Shown in pieces: positions 23,388 to 33,863 of a DNA stretch of 64,000 nt; position 1 is the stretch's first letter, and each line of letters begins with the position of its first letter. The notes below the pieces were generated by a model, which was not told the DNA's origin, did no database searches, and saw only the letters and a list, made by a program, of their open reading frames with translations. Source of the DNA: Collybia mongolica (Eukaryota > Basidiomycota > Agaricomycetes > Agaricales > Clitocybaceae); the NCBI GenBank assembly GCA_013420905.1, contig JAAXNY010000010.1, positions 62,001-126,000 on the forward strand. The letters are read 5' to 3'. The position numbers and the translations under genes are program-made.

Positions 23388-23517
23388 CTCCCCGTACTTA
23401 CGCCCGACCTCTTCAATCCATAATGTCAACGCCAACTTCTGCACAATTCTCCAAAATGAAGGCCAAACAGCCCATTCCCCAGACCGAGCAGTTTCAGCTT
23501 TACCTGCATACAAAGTA

Positions 23518-23799
23518 ATGATAGACGCTGGCACAGTGAAGAAACACTGCATTCGGTGCCATACTTCTTTTTCCAAGGACACCAACAGCCTGAGGTCATG
23601 TACCATCCCTCACACCTTCGGCGAACAAGATGACGGGGAGGGTTGGTATCCGTCAAAATTCTGCGGTAGTGTTGTAACACTGAAAGAGGAGGGGGTATTG
23701 GACGAATCTTTACAGAATTGGGTACTTTTCTACGGCAGACATACCACGGATGCTGCCAGGGTTAAGAATCAACGTAATGAGGTGCATTCTTCTCTGTGA
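23518..23799 (+). CDS. Cysteine-containing hypothetical protein (5' end unresolved)
   Basis: The frame encodes about 93 residues with KKHCIRCHTSFSKDTN, CTIPHTF, FCGSVVTL and FYGRHTTDAA. The order Cys-x2-Cys-His, Cys-x3-His, Cys-Gly and a late Gly-Arg-His is what a small zinc-binding module would show, and I recall similar unnamed proteins in mushrooms, but cannot name the family. No clean start is seen: an ATG at 23423 behind a TATA element is in another frame and would need a frameshift or unusual splice to reach this one. It may be a partial gene or a pseudogene. Confidence 0.4.
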   Translation: MIDAGTVKKHCIRCHTSFSKDTNSLRSCTIPHTFGEQDDGEGWYPSKFCGSVVTLKEEGVLDESLQNWVLFYGRHTTDAARVKNQRNEVHSSL

Positions 23800-25070
23800 C
23801 GTTGACGAGGAGTCTGGCGAGTGCTTTCAGACATGGATCGATAAGGAGGGTCCCGTGTTTGTCTATTAGTTTCGTGTCACTTTGGGTAAGTATTGTTCTC
23901 TTACCGAGATCGGCCTTGTTTGTGCAGGATATAAACACGACCTGATTTACGCTCCCGACGAACAACTTATGACTTCACGAGAGACCCCGCCATAGTTCGT
24001 GGGGTAGATCTGTATCCTACTATCTCTTAAATTTCAAACGTATTCCCTCAGGGAATGGCCTACATTTCACTCTACGCACCAAGAAACGAGGAATGATCAT
24101 ATGGAACACAACTTGACTGTAATAGATATATGAAGACAAGGTTTCCTCAGAGTCTGAACAATATGCTCCTCTAACCGGATTCGACGGTGTAAGGTGGTCT
24201 TGAGTGGAGTGCTATAAACAAGCCTAACGTAAATTTATATGTGCCCTTTATAGTGACGCTCTGCCCGACAGTAGTAGGAACAATATCACGCTCATATCTG
24301 TTCATGTGGATTATTCCGAACGGCATAGGTTAGGATTATTAATTAAAGGGTGAGGGTGGCGGTTAAGACACGCGTGATCCAGATCAGAAACCCACCGTGT
24401 CGACATCACGTGATGGGAAAGGGAGGAACTTGCACAAACTTTGTCGTGACGAGTGGGGTTTCGTCGGGTTCAGCGGTACTACTTCAGCTTCACTATCTAC
24501 CATAACTTTGCCAGCATTCCATAAAAAAAGTCAGACCCTATTCATCCAAGAACGCGCTCAAGCCGTGAAAGCCGTCAAGCTGAATACAAGGGTCACAAAA
24601 ATTATGTCAATACTTGCTCTTGGACAAAAGGCTCGGCTCTCTGGGCACTCTTCACAAGTCAATCGTGATTCGTCCATGATCTTTAAAACATCGAGTGAGT
24701 AATTTGGGTCCGCAGTTCAGAACCACGATCGAGGTACTCACTGACGCCGTTGAGTTCTCAGAATTATTTTTTCGTACCGATCGGGTTAGGGGCCAAGGCA
24801 AGAGGGGGCGGGTACGGGGAAGGGGTGGCTCAGCACACAGCCTTCATCGACGTCTGACTTCAGTTTCACTCGTCCTCGCACGACGATCGACGATTCCAGG
24901 CATCCGCACGAGGGCAAGGGTGGGTTACGAGAGGATATAAGGTCGTGATGATGTCGCCGCCGAGCATTGCTTGGCGAAGCCCAAGACGAACATTTTGACC
25001 AAGCTTGCAGGCGTGGATTTTGCTAGGCATCATTTCTTTTCTCTCCCCACCATCACTATCACCACCAACC
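23800..25070. other. Intergenic; promoter region of GH79 copy 1
   Basis: No supported gene; the open frame 24397-24702 has no recognisable features. A TATAAGG element at 24936-24942 lies about 130 bp before the GH79 start and a pyrimidine-rich, CACCACCA-containing leader runs up to the ATG. Confidence 0.45.
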
Positions 25071-27665
25071 ATGCTCCTCTCAGCGCTTTGGGGCCTCTGC
25101 GCCCTCAACGCCGCACGAGCCGTCACCGTCTACGGGCAGATCCCTTTCGGGCAGACGAGCACCGCCTCCGGGCCCCAGGCGACGCAAAAGCTACTCCTCG
25201 CGGCGTACGATGAGACGCTCCTGACGCCCCCACCGCTCCCTAGCGACAGGGCTCCGACCGCCTTCACGCTCAACTTACAAGCTAACAATGCAAGTGTGCC
25301 GAATTTGTCGATCATGCAGCATGGCTCGTTCTATGGGTTCTCCATCGAGATGTCGGTCATCACCCAGCTTAGTGAGTTTCCCCGACTGCCTCTGTGTGCG
25401 TGTGTGTCTCACCTGTTGGCGATTGACTGGTAGTGGGGAAAAACTCGTGCGTACTCTCTCCGGTTGACGGGGGTTTCTGTGTTCATGCTATCTTAGATCT
25501 CATCTCAAAGTCCCGTTCCTTAACCTCTTGGGTAATATCCAACAGCGGGCAGGAGGGGTACACATCCGTCTCGGAGGAAACACGCAGGATTTTGCAGTGT
25601 ATGTAGAGGAGATCGAGGATTTCCATGCTCTTGATAAGGAGACGAAGGACGCTAAGAATCCAGTCCGTCTACCTGCTTCTTCATTGCGACTTTGACTGAT
25701 CCATCGGTCCACAGACACTAACGCCGGCCGTTCAATACACTAAAGACATGTTTTACATGGCTGCTAATATATCCTCACTCGTAAACGTCCGATGGTACCT
25801 CGGTGAGCCCCACCCACAACAACTTCAATTCAGGCTCTTATTCACGTCTCATGCCCCAGGTATCCCCTTCAACGACACCAACTGGCGCCTGCAGATCGCC
25901 GAATTCGGACAAGAAATCCTCGGCGACCACCTTATCGGCCTCCAAGCCGGAAACGAGCCCGACTACTACCAGTCGTACGCCCCTTTCTTCCCTTCCCCTA
26001 TTCCCTATTCACCCACACTGACACCCCACTCAGTCACGGACACCGACCGGAGGGGTACAACCCGCAGGCCTACTTTGAGGAGTTCGCCGACCTCGTGCGG
26101 GCCATCCAGGCGAACGACCGGATCACGAACAAGAACATGCTCATCGGGCCCAGCCTCGCGTCTGGGCCGTGGACGCCCGAGTCCGTGTGGGAGACGGGGT
26201 ACTTGGACGCGTATGCGCAGTACCTGCACGCCGTCACCATGGAACAGTACGTCCCTACACCTTTATCCCCTCCCTCCCGCCCCCGCCCCCGCCCCACGCT
26301 AACCACCGTCACCCCCGCACGCACAGCTACCCGAGCAACAATTGCTTCACGCGCTTCAACGTGGGCTCGTACGTCGACCCGCAAGAGACGTTCCACACGT
26401 TCTTGAACCATAACGCGGGGCTGAACCTCGTGCGGCCGTACATCAACACGAGCAACATGGCGCGCGCGCTCGGGAAGCCGTTCATCATGTTCGAGACGAA
26501 CACGGCGACGTGCGGCGGGCTCCCCGGGATCTCGGACAGCTTCGGTGCGGCGCTGTGGGCGCTGGATTATGGATTTACGATGGCGGCGACGAATTTCTCG
26601 GGCGCGCTGCTGCATGTGGGCGGGCAGAATGTGTATTATAATGTGAGTCCCCCGCCCGGACCCTTGTTTCGACGCTGGTGTGCTCACTCGGAGTTGATTT
26701 GATGTGCAGCCTTTCACAGGTAAGCCCGGTCGCGCCCAGCGACGCAATATCAGACACTAACCCACCCCCCCCTCACAGCGCCCCCGACGAACCAAACCGC
26801 GTTTAACCAGTGGACCGTCGGCGCGGTGTACTACTCCGTGCTGATCGTCGCAGAGGCGTTCGGCACGTCGAACGCGTCGCAGATCGTCGATACGTCGAAC
26901 AACGGTATCTTCACGCCCTCGTACGCGATCTACGATGGGGGTGTGTTGTCGAGGGTTGCGCTGTTCAACTTTAACGACGACCCGAGCGGGGGGAGCGATA
27001 TTGTGGCTACTGTTACGGTGGAGGGGGGCGTGGTGCCTGCGGAGGTGAAAGTCAAGTGAGTTGGCGTGTTTTTTTTTTGTGTGTGTGTGTTTTGGGTATG
27101 TGTGTTGATTGGGGTGTGGGGTTTTTTTTCAGGTACTTTACTGCTGATTCTGTGTCTGTCAAGACGAACCTCACGTGGGCCGGGCAGGTACGTTCCCCCC
27201 CCCCCCCCCCTCCCCACCTCCCACTCACACACTGACCCTCCCCCACCACAGACGCTCGGCAACAAATTCGAAGTCGACGGGCGGATGAAAGGCGAGCTCT
27301 CCGTGGTCACCATCGCCTGCAACGCCGGCACCAACACCTGCGCCGTCCCCGTGAAAGCACCCGGCTTCGCGCTCGTGTTCCTCGCCGAGCCGCACGGCGG
27401 CGGGGGCGCGCTGGGGGAGTCGGTGCATACGTTTGAGACGTCGGCGTATACGAAGACGATCAATACTGCGACGGTGGACCCGGAGGTGCTGGCTACGTCG
27501 AATGGGCAGTCGGGGAGGGAGAGGGCGAGGATGGGGAGTACGAGCTTTGGGTCGATGAGTGCGGCGAGGAGGGGGGTGGTGGGGGTGGGGATGGGGATGG
27601 TGGGGACGGTGGTGGGGGCGGTGGTGTTGGGTGCGGGGATTGGGATGGGGGTGTTTGGGAGGTAG
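25071..27665 (+). CDS. GH79 family glycoside hydrolase, copy 1 (beta-glucuronidase type)
   Basis: Eleven exons (25071-25371, 25434-25446, 25497-25662, 25715-25802, 25860-25974, 26034-26246, 26327-26642, 26710-26719, 26779-27055, 27133-27187, 27252-27665) give 655 residues. A signal peptide (MLLSALWGLCALNAARA) precedes the (beta/alpha)8 domain. The acid/base is likely Glu222 in AGNEPDYY and the nucleophile Glu355 in IMFETNTATCGG, the usual GH79 pair. A C-terminal beta domain follows, then a Gly/Val-rich hydrophobic tail that fits a GPI anchor. GH79 enzymes remove glucuronic acid from proteoglycans such as arabinogalactan. Copies 2 and 3 (at 43 and 58 kb) confirm every splice site. This copy is notably GC-rich compared with the other two. 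Confidence 0.93.
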
Positions 27666-28108
27666 GTTGGGGTGTGGTGTGGTGGGAGCCTTGCGTTGCT
27701 GGGCTGTCCTGTCTTTTTACGTTCCTGTTTAGAGGGGACCCGGACATGTGTACATTTTTGCGTGGAGAAGTGGACTTGTGGATATGGTAGCTGATACCTC
27801 GGCCCTGCGTCCTCTTTCTTTCTTTATTTCCAATCCTTGTCTGCGATACGGAGGCTTATCTTTTCACTTTCTTATATTCCGCCCATATTTGCAATCCTGC
27901 ATCCTGCATTTTCGTCGGTTTTTAAAAATTTTTTTTTTTACGATTTACAATGTGCAATACACATACATATACGTATTTCACACAGATGACTTGTGGTATA
28001 ATGAATAAATCCGGGCGTTGGGTCTTTTTTTTTTGTGTTTATAAAAAAACAAATCAATACACGTTTTACTTGTATTGACACTGCAGCAATTGAGCCCCCT
28101 CAATGTAT

Positions 28109-28446
28109 CCGCGTCTGTTTGTCGTGCTTCATTACACAGTAGGCACCGACGCACTCCCCCAGTGTTCCGCTCCGACCATCACATGAGCCCTGCCCGAAAT
28201 AGAGAGCGTGCATCTGCCACACGAACAACGGCGGTGGATAGTCTACCCGGGTCCCACTATCCAGACGCGACGGGCGCCGCGGTGGTGGGTCGGGTGAAAC
28301 CCACTAGTGTACCGGGGCCAGCCTCTCAATTATTAATAATATAAAACACAAAATGCCTCTGTGTATTCCGCCCCATTTACACAATAGGCACCGACGCACG
28401 CCCCCAGTGTCCTGCTCCGTCCATCACACAACCCCCCTGCCCGAAA
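28109..28446. repeat. Direct repeat pair (28109-28200 and 28354-28446)
   Basis: The two segments share ordered words over about 90 bp with scattered substitutions and small gaps. The spacing between the copies is about 245 bp. They carry no coding signal. Confidence 0.65.
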
Positions 28447-28904
28447 CGGAAAGAAATGAACAGCACTCACTTATCCAGCCAAGAGTGATTCTGATTCTAC
28501 ATCTACGACAAGCCAGACCCTCTAGAATGGTGGGGTGGGTGGTGGGGTGGGGCATTGAACTCTCGTCCTCGTCCGTCAATGCGTCAACGGTCATATACCC
28601 TAGTCCTAGTCCGCGCGCACAGACAGACAGACCCATGACGCATGTCGTTAGCATGAACACGCATCCCCAGCGAACAGTGTTGTCCAAACCTGGCATGCCG
28701 TCACCCACCCACCCACCCACCCCCGCGCCCCCTCTCTCATCCTAAAAAAAGCGGAAAAAAGGAACAGAAACGGGGAAACGGGGAAACGGGTGCTGTATAT
28801 AATATATAATACACCCCAAGGGGCCGGGGTTGAACGACAGGGACTATTTCGGGTTCTTGTACATTCCATCGCGTTTCAGCGCTCAGTTTCGGTTTTCAGT
28901 TTTT

Positions 28905-28964
28905 CTTTCCTTTTTTCCTTTTTTCCTTTTTTCCTTTTTTCTCTTTTCTCTTTTCTCTTTTCGG
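28905..28964 (+). repeat. Pyrimidine microsatellite
   Basis: TTCCTTTT-like units pass into TCTTT units over about 60 bp, giving a nearly pure pyrimidine strand. Confidence 0.8.
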
Positions 28965-29353
28965 TTTATGGGGGTTGTATGGATACGCATATATGGACCA
29001 CAAGCATCCCATACTCATCCTACGCTGCCCACACCCACACCCACACCCGCGTGGATCCGCCATCCGCCCTCCGCCACGCGACACCGCCGTTGGGACGCGG
29101 CGGGTGCAGGTGTGGTGCGGTGCGGTGCGGTGTGATAATTGGTGGAGTGAACTCACTGGTGTACCGGTGAATAGTGAGAGCGATATCCAGCGCCGGGGGA
29201 GGTGGGCTAGCCAGGAAGGGAAATGAAGAGAGAAGAATGATTTCTTATTCTCGTAGGTTCCAATATATGAGTGGCGGGGGAAAAGAGTTATCCAGGCCTT
29301 TTTGGGGTACGTACATACGCCATACGCGTACACTTTTTTTTTTCTCCGAACCG

Positions 29354-30275
29354 TCAAAGAGCGATCGCAGCACCGAACATAACCCCAAATGCCACAAACC
29401 CTAAGCCCGACCCCGACCCCAACCCCAACCCCAAACGCATCCCCAAAACCGCACCGTTCCCCCGAGGTCCGCCCGCCCCATCCCCATCCCCATCCGCTAC
29501 CTGCGTCGAGTTCCCCCCAGCCGACGTCGGCACGCTCTCCAACGACGTACTAGTCGAATCCACCCCCGTAGGCGCAGGCAGCCCGACCGTAAGCGTATAC
29601 AGCGGCACCGCGCGGCCCGTAAACGCCGACGTGAAGGTCTCCGTCGCGCGCCCGCCGCGCTCCCACCACCGCAGCTGGCACGCGCCGGCGCCGTGCCCGT
29701 CGAGCGTGCAGTTCAGGACCTGCGCCGGGAACGCCTCGGGTGCGGGTGCGGGTGCGGGTGCGGGTGTGGGTAAAGGGGGGATGTGCGAGAAGAGGAGGTG
29801 GGAGGCGTCTGCGATGAGTGTTGCTAGCCACGCAAAGAAAGGCGGGAAGGAGTGGGGGTGGGTGGGTGTATGCGTGAGAGGGGGAGGGGAAGGCAACGTA
29901 CCTACGACGGTGGACGTCGTGTCGGGCGCGGTCTGCGTGACGACGGACCCGCCGGTCGTGTACGTCGTCACGCCGCGCACGAGCGCCCCGCTGAGGTACA
30001 CCTCGTTGCGGTAGGTCGTCGCGCCGTCCGCGCCGACGCCGATGGGCGTGAAGAGCTGTGGGGCGCGCGGGGCGCTGCCGCCGCTGCTGCTGCCACTGTT
30101 TCGTGCGATCTCGTAGAGGGTGATGGTGGTTTGCTGGGCGTTGGCTTGTGGGAGGGGAGGGGGGTGAGGGGTGGGTGAGCTGGGTGGGGTTTGGGAGGGA
30201 CGTACCAAGGGATTGGAGGAGGAGGAGGAGGAGGGCTGGGATGGCTGGGAGGCGTGGGGAGGGAGTTGGTGACAT
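29354..30275 (-). CDS. Secreted, probably GPI-anchored protein, family member B
   Basis: Three minus-strand exons (30206-30275, 29902-30144, 29354-29823) give 260 residues. The signal peptide reads MSPTPSPRLPAIPALLLLLL. The body has GVGADGATTYRNEVYLS, GVTTYTTGGSVVTQ, LIADASHLL and NCTLDGHGAGACQ, matching member A at 20.1 kb in order and spacing; the middle exon is 243 nt in both genes. Member B has an extra Pro-Ala repeat (from a GGGTGC-type tandem repeat at about 29735-29770) and a longer Ser/Thr/Gly tail before the hydrophobic C-terminus (GFVAFGVMFGAAIAL). A longer frame covers this region with intron sequence read through; the spliced model is preferred for its signal peptide. Confidence 0.82.
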
Positions 30276-30920
30276 TTGTGATTGGTAGTGCTGCTGTGGT
30301 GCTGGGTCATGATGATCATGGTTGGAGGCTTGTTCGCTTGGCACTGTGACGGCGTGGATTTTCTGATGGGGGCATGGGTGGATCTACATATCTTGCGCCG
30401 CTTCTTTTCGTGTTTGGCGCGCTCCGATCGGGCGGCACGAGAGAACCTTTCTGCGGGCTGAAGGGAAAAACGATGACGTCGAAGTGGGGATGAGTCGGGA
30501 TCAATACGGGTCCAGATCTGTCCACGTGCCACACGTACACGAGGGCCCTGAGTAGCATCTTCGGCCAATCACACTGATAAACGGCGCTCATACTTGGACA
30601 AACGGTCAATCAATCAGTTTTATTTCGTACAGTTTCCTATCCTATCATGTTCCCTCTCTTAGATACTATATATATGACCATTCTCTATACTTACTACTAC
30701 CAATTGTATCATTATCGTACAATTATCGCATTATCATGTCTGGGGAAAGGGGCTGCACGTGGTGAGGTCACAGATCAGTAACGTCATGTGATGTCCACCA
30801 GAACGCATGTCGTCTACCTTGGAAGCATCCCGCCGGGCCGTCAAATGCCGTCAGAGCCCCCCCCCCTTTCCTTTGCCAATGCAAAGGAGGAAGAGTCTCA
30901 GAGCTCGCCGCGGCAAAACG
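30276..30920. other. Intergenic
   Basis: Promoter side of member B, then AT-rich DNA; no supported gene. Confidence 0.4.
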
Positions 30921-31008
30921 TGTCCCTAGGAGGATTCGAACTTCCGGCGCCTCGGAGCATCTAGATATATACCACAACGAGGCGATTTAACCACTAATCG
31001 ATAGGGAC
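30921..31008 (-). tRNA. tRNA-His (GTG), 16-nt intron
   Basis: The minus strand folds into a cloverleaf: 7-bp acceptor stem GTCCCTA/TAGGGAC, D arm with AGTGGTTA, anticodon stem CCTCG/CGAGG, and TTCGAAT T-loop. The anticodon GTG is at 30973-30975. A 16-nt intron (about 30956-30971) follows the base after the anticodon. One A-C mismatch is seen in the T stem. A TTTT run just past the 3' end can terminate RNA polymerase III. Confidence 0.82.
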
Positions 31009-32272
31009 ATAGTTCACATTCGGCGCTAATTGCATTATATGAACCACTGCCAGGGGGTTTAATATACAGCAATGTATAGACGTTCTTTGCTCTTTTCTTT
31101 CCAGTGTGTTGTACCTTTATGAAACATACCTAGCCTTTTCTGGCGGCGTGTGCGAGCTGCGCTTCTTCCTCTAATGACCGGTGACTAGCACTCTCAACAT
31201 TACGAGGGGAAGGGGCCGAGCACCGTAGATCAGTTTATCCCCAGGACAAACCAACCCTCACAATCCCTACACACTATACTCCGACCCAACAGTGGGTATC
31301 AACCCAAGCCAGGCCGGAACGCCCCAGAACCAATGTACAAAAAGGCATACGTACAGTTCATCTATATTGCCCTTCAGCATCCTCACCAGCGCCGTGTGCA
31401 AGGCAAGTCCTTAATTCTATTCTACAGACCTGTATACCCGTGTTCGTAATTTCCTCGTACGTGGACCCGAGGCGTCCGAGGCGCTCGATGAACGATGAAC
31501 GATGAATAAGGGGGCGAGGGCGGGAGCAGGGGCGAGGGCGGGAGTAGGGGCGGGCGGAGCAAGGGAGGGGAAGGAGGTGGATATAGAGAGTCATGCGTGA
31601 GTTTTAAAGGCGGGCAGGCGATGCGGGGGGTCCCTTGCTTTACAAGGAAAAAGCTGGGTTGCGGGGAGAACTGCATCAAGTCAGGTATCCCGATATACCG
31701 CTGAACCGAGCATGTATGGTGTAACCCACACATGTACATGCTCGGGGCAGTAGACCCCGTCATATCGACCAAACACATGGCCTTGGGGACAAAGGATGCA
31801 ATATCACTCTAACTTGGCTCCTGGCGAAGAGGTAACCTTCATGATCAGCGCCCGGTTGGCCGGAATTTCCGCACATGAGTTGAGTTGGTAGAGAATCGCT
31901 GGTGTCCCTACCAAACGGGACTCATCCCGACGCTGGTAAGCACTGGTGCTGAGTTATGGTGCCTTCTCGATGCTCCCCGGTGAGCACCGCTGCCGCGAAT
32001 CAGGGGGGGGGGAGGGGGGAAGGGGGGAGAGGCTCGCTATCGGGTGTTTACTAGAAAGGATCATAGAGTGGGGCGTAGTTCGTTACGAGGCTTAGTGGAA
32101 CCCACCACTCCCCCGGTAGCGCAGCCTGCGGATGGTAAAGCTGGGTTAAAGAGTATCTCTCTCTAATTGGCTGATGGAACTCACTATATCTATATGAAAA
32201 GACGGGCAGTCCCACAACTGCAGACACCTAAATTGGGCCCTATCAGAGTTTTTGTCGAGGTTAATGGGAGAG
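31009..32272. other. Intergenic with G-rich repeats
   Basis: No gene. The stretch 31016-31170 (3' side of the tRNA on this strand) is repeated in diverged form at 32370-32499. Around 31505-31560 a GGGCGAGGGCGGGAG-type repeat is seen and near 32005-32030 a long G-rich run. Confidence 0.5.
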
Positions 32273-32632
32273 GCCGTGTACTTCGAACTTCCGGCGCCTC
32301 GGAGTGTATTGACATCTTGGAATATCACAACGAGGTGATGGAACCACTGATTGATAGGTACCTGGTTCAGTTTTGGCGTTAATTGCATAATATTCGAGAA
32401 ACACATAGACACGCTTGCTCTTCCTTTCCAGTGCCGTGTGTAGCGCTGTACCTCCACGAAACGTTACCAGCCGTTTTCTGACAGCGTGTGCGAGCTTTTC
32501 AGGCTTGGTGGAACCTGTCATTCTTAGTGATGCAATTTATGCAGGCTGAGAATGGTAAAGCTGTGTTAAGCAGTATCTCTCCAATTGGCTGATGGAATTT
32601 GCTATTTGAAAGAAGGGCAGACCCACAGCCTG
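32131..32632. repeat. Diverged direct repeat (32131-32221 and 32553-32632)
   Basis: Both copies share GATGGTAAAGCTG, GTATCTCTC, AATTGGCTGATGGAA and GGGCAG.CCCACA in the same order. They bracket a decayed tRNA-His copy, so the unit repeat-tRNA-repeat has been duplicated or was captured between repeats. Confidence 0.7.
32273..32371 (-). pseudogene. tRNA-His pseudogene
   Basis: The minus strand matches the tRNA-His at 30921-31008 through the D arm, anticodon arm (CCTCGTTGTG retained) and T arm start (GGCGCCGGAAGTTCGAA). The 3' half of the acceptor stem is lost (it reads GTACACGG instead of the complement of the 5' strand) and no T-run terminator follows. The flank on the 5' side is also duplicated, so the relic arose by segmental duplication, not by retroposition. 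Confidence 0.75.
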
Positions 32633-33863
32633 TAAGAGTTAAGAATGAGCCAATCAGCGTCGCGCCGATATTCGACGGAGGGGCCATACAGTATACACAA
32701 GGATCAACGGAACACTATGGATCCGCGCCTTCGAAGGCTCTACATGCGTGGCTCACAGCAGATTTTACAAAGGAAAAACAGGGCCAGATTGCGGACTATG
32801 GAGACTTTGCGCCGCATGATGAGCGTCGGGGGAAACGGTTTCCCGGTGAAGTCGGTGGATGCCCAAGGCGCTTATGAAACCAGGAGTTGGAGATGGCAAA
32901 GATCGGAGGTGTGGCAGTGTTGATGAGTCGATCCCAACAATAGGTTTATTAGAAGAAGAAGACAAAAGACTCGTTGTTGAGGTGCTTGTTGGAGACCGAA
33001 TATGATGAGAATACGAGGTTTTAGTGGTGATTTTAAAAAATGGGGCTTTCCCGCTATGGTCGGGGCATTCGAGTTCATCGTAGTCTCGTGGTTATTAGTA
33101 GTCGTTTAGGTGCCGTTCGCGCCGAGAAGAAGAAGCAGTCCTTGCAGAGAAAAGGCATTTACGAAGTACGGAGTAAGATGACGGATGCCGATAAGTTGAT
33201 CCCAACATTAAGTTTGAGGTGCTTGTTGAAGATAGAATATGACGAGGACGTGAGAGACTTACGACGGTATCTCTTCCTATAAATCGTCGATCAAGGATCT
33301 GTTGATATTCGAGACTCGCAAGACTGACAAGCTTGATGCCTTCCGGTGTGGCCGGGACAGTTTGCAGTTTGCGCCGTATTGTAATAGATGAAGTGGTGTC
33401 GTTTTTGCAGAGAAACAGACTTGCTTCTTACCTATAGATATAGCGGAAGTAGAGCGACCGGGCGTGGCTGATGATGTTCTACACCAAACCCGGCCGGCTC
33501 CTGCCGATTCTAATTTCGCACTGCCCACAAAGCATGATCAAGTTCTCGCCATAAGCGCCGTCTCGAATTCTTAGAAAATCTTCACGACTATCACACAGAT
33601 CAATCTATTAGCGCTACATATCGGATCCAGCAGACGCCGAGGACTAGACGACTGCAACCAATATTAAACCATCCAAAAAAAAATGTCCAAAATGCGAAAT
33701 GTGTACGTGCGTTAGCAAAAGTCCCTTGAAGATGATGATGATGAATGGGGGTGTCCGTAATGTGATGGTAACGAAAAAAAAGGCAGCAGCATGAAAGTAC
33801 GTTGCGCGCCTCTAAAAATAACGATAAACTGTCCAGAAATGTGAGACCCACCAACCACTCCAA
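32633..33863. other. Intergenic with diverged repeats
   Basis: No gene supported. A segment near 32925-33010 (TCGATCCCAACAATA ... GAGGTGCTTGTTGGAGA ... ATATGATGAG) recurs near 33197-33250 in shortened form. The remainder shows only scattered short frames. Confidence 0.45.

Larger units (their letters stand above)
27666..29353. other. Intergenic, low-complexity, with a direct repeat
   Basis: No gene supported. Two diverged copies of an approximately 90-bp segment lie at 28109-28200 and 28354-28446 (shared words: AGGCACCGACGCAC, CCCCCAGTGT, CCATCACA, CTGCCCGAAA). A pyrimidine microsatellite (TTCCTTTT then TCTTT units) spans about 28905-28964. The two flanking genes point toward each other. Confidence 0.55.

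Noticed and set aside
26070..26747. 225-codon minus-strand frame opposite GH79 copy 1
   Set aside because: It is a shadow of the GC-rich coding exons on the other strand, Arg/Ala-rich with no motif.
27066..27665. Plus-strand frame with an apparent membrane N-terminus at the GH79 copy 1 end
   Set aside because: Its first part is intron 9 (poly-T and GT repeat) read as codons; the remainder is the genuine last exons.
29271..30014. 247-codon plus-strand frame opposite GPI-type member B
   Set aside because: Low-complexity antisense shadow of GC-rich coding sequence.
29550..30344. 264-codon minus-strand frame overlapping GPI-type member B
   Set aside because: Arg/His-rich shadow in a different frame from the exons shared with member A.
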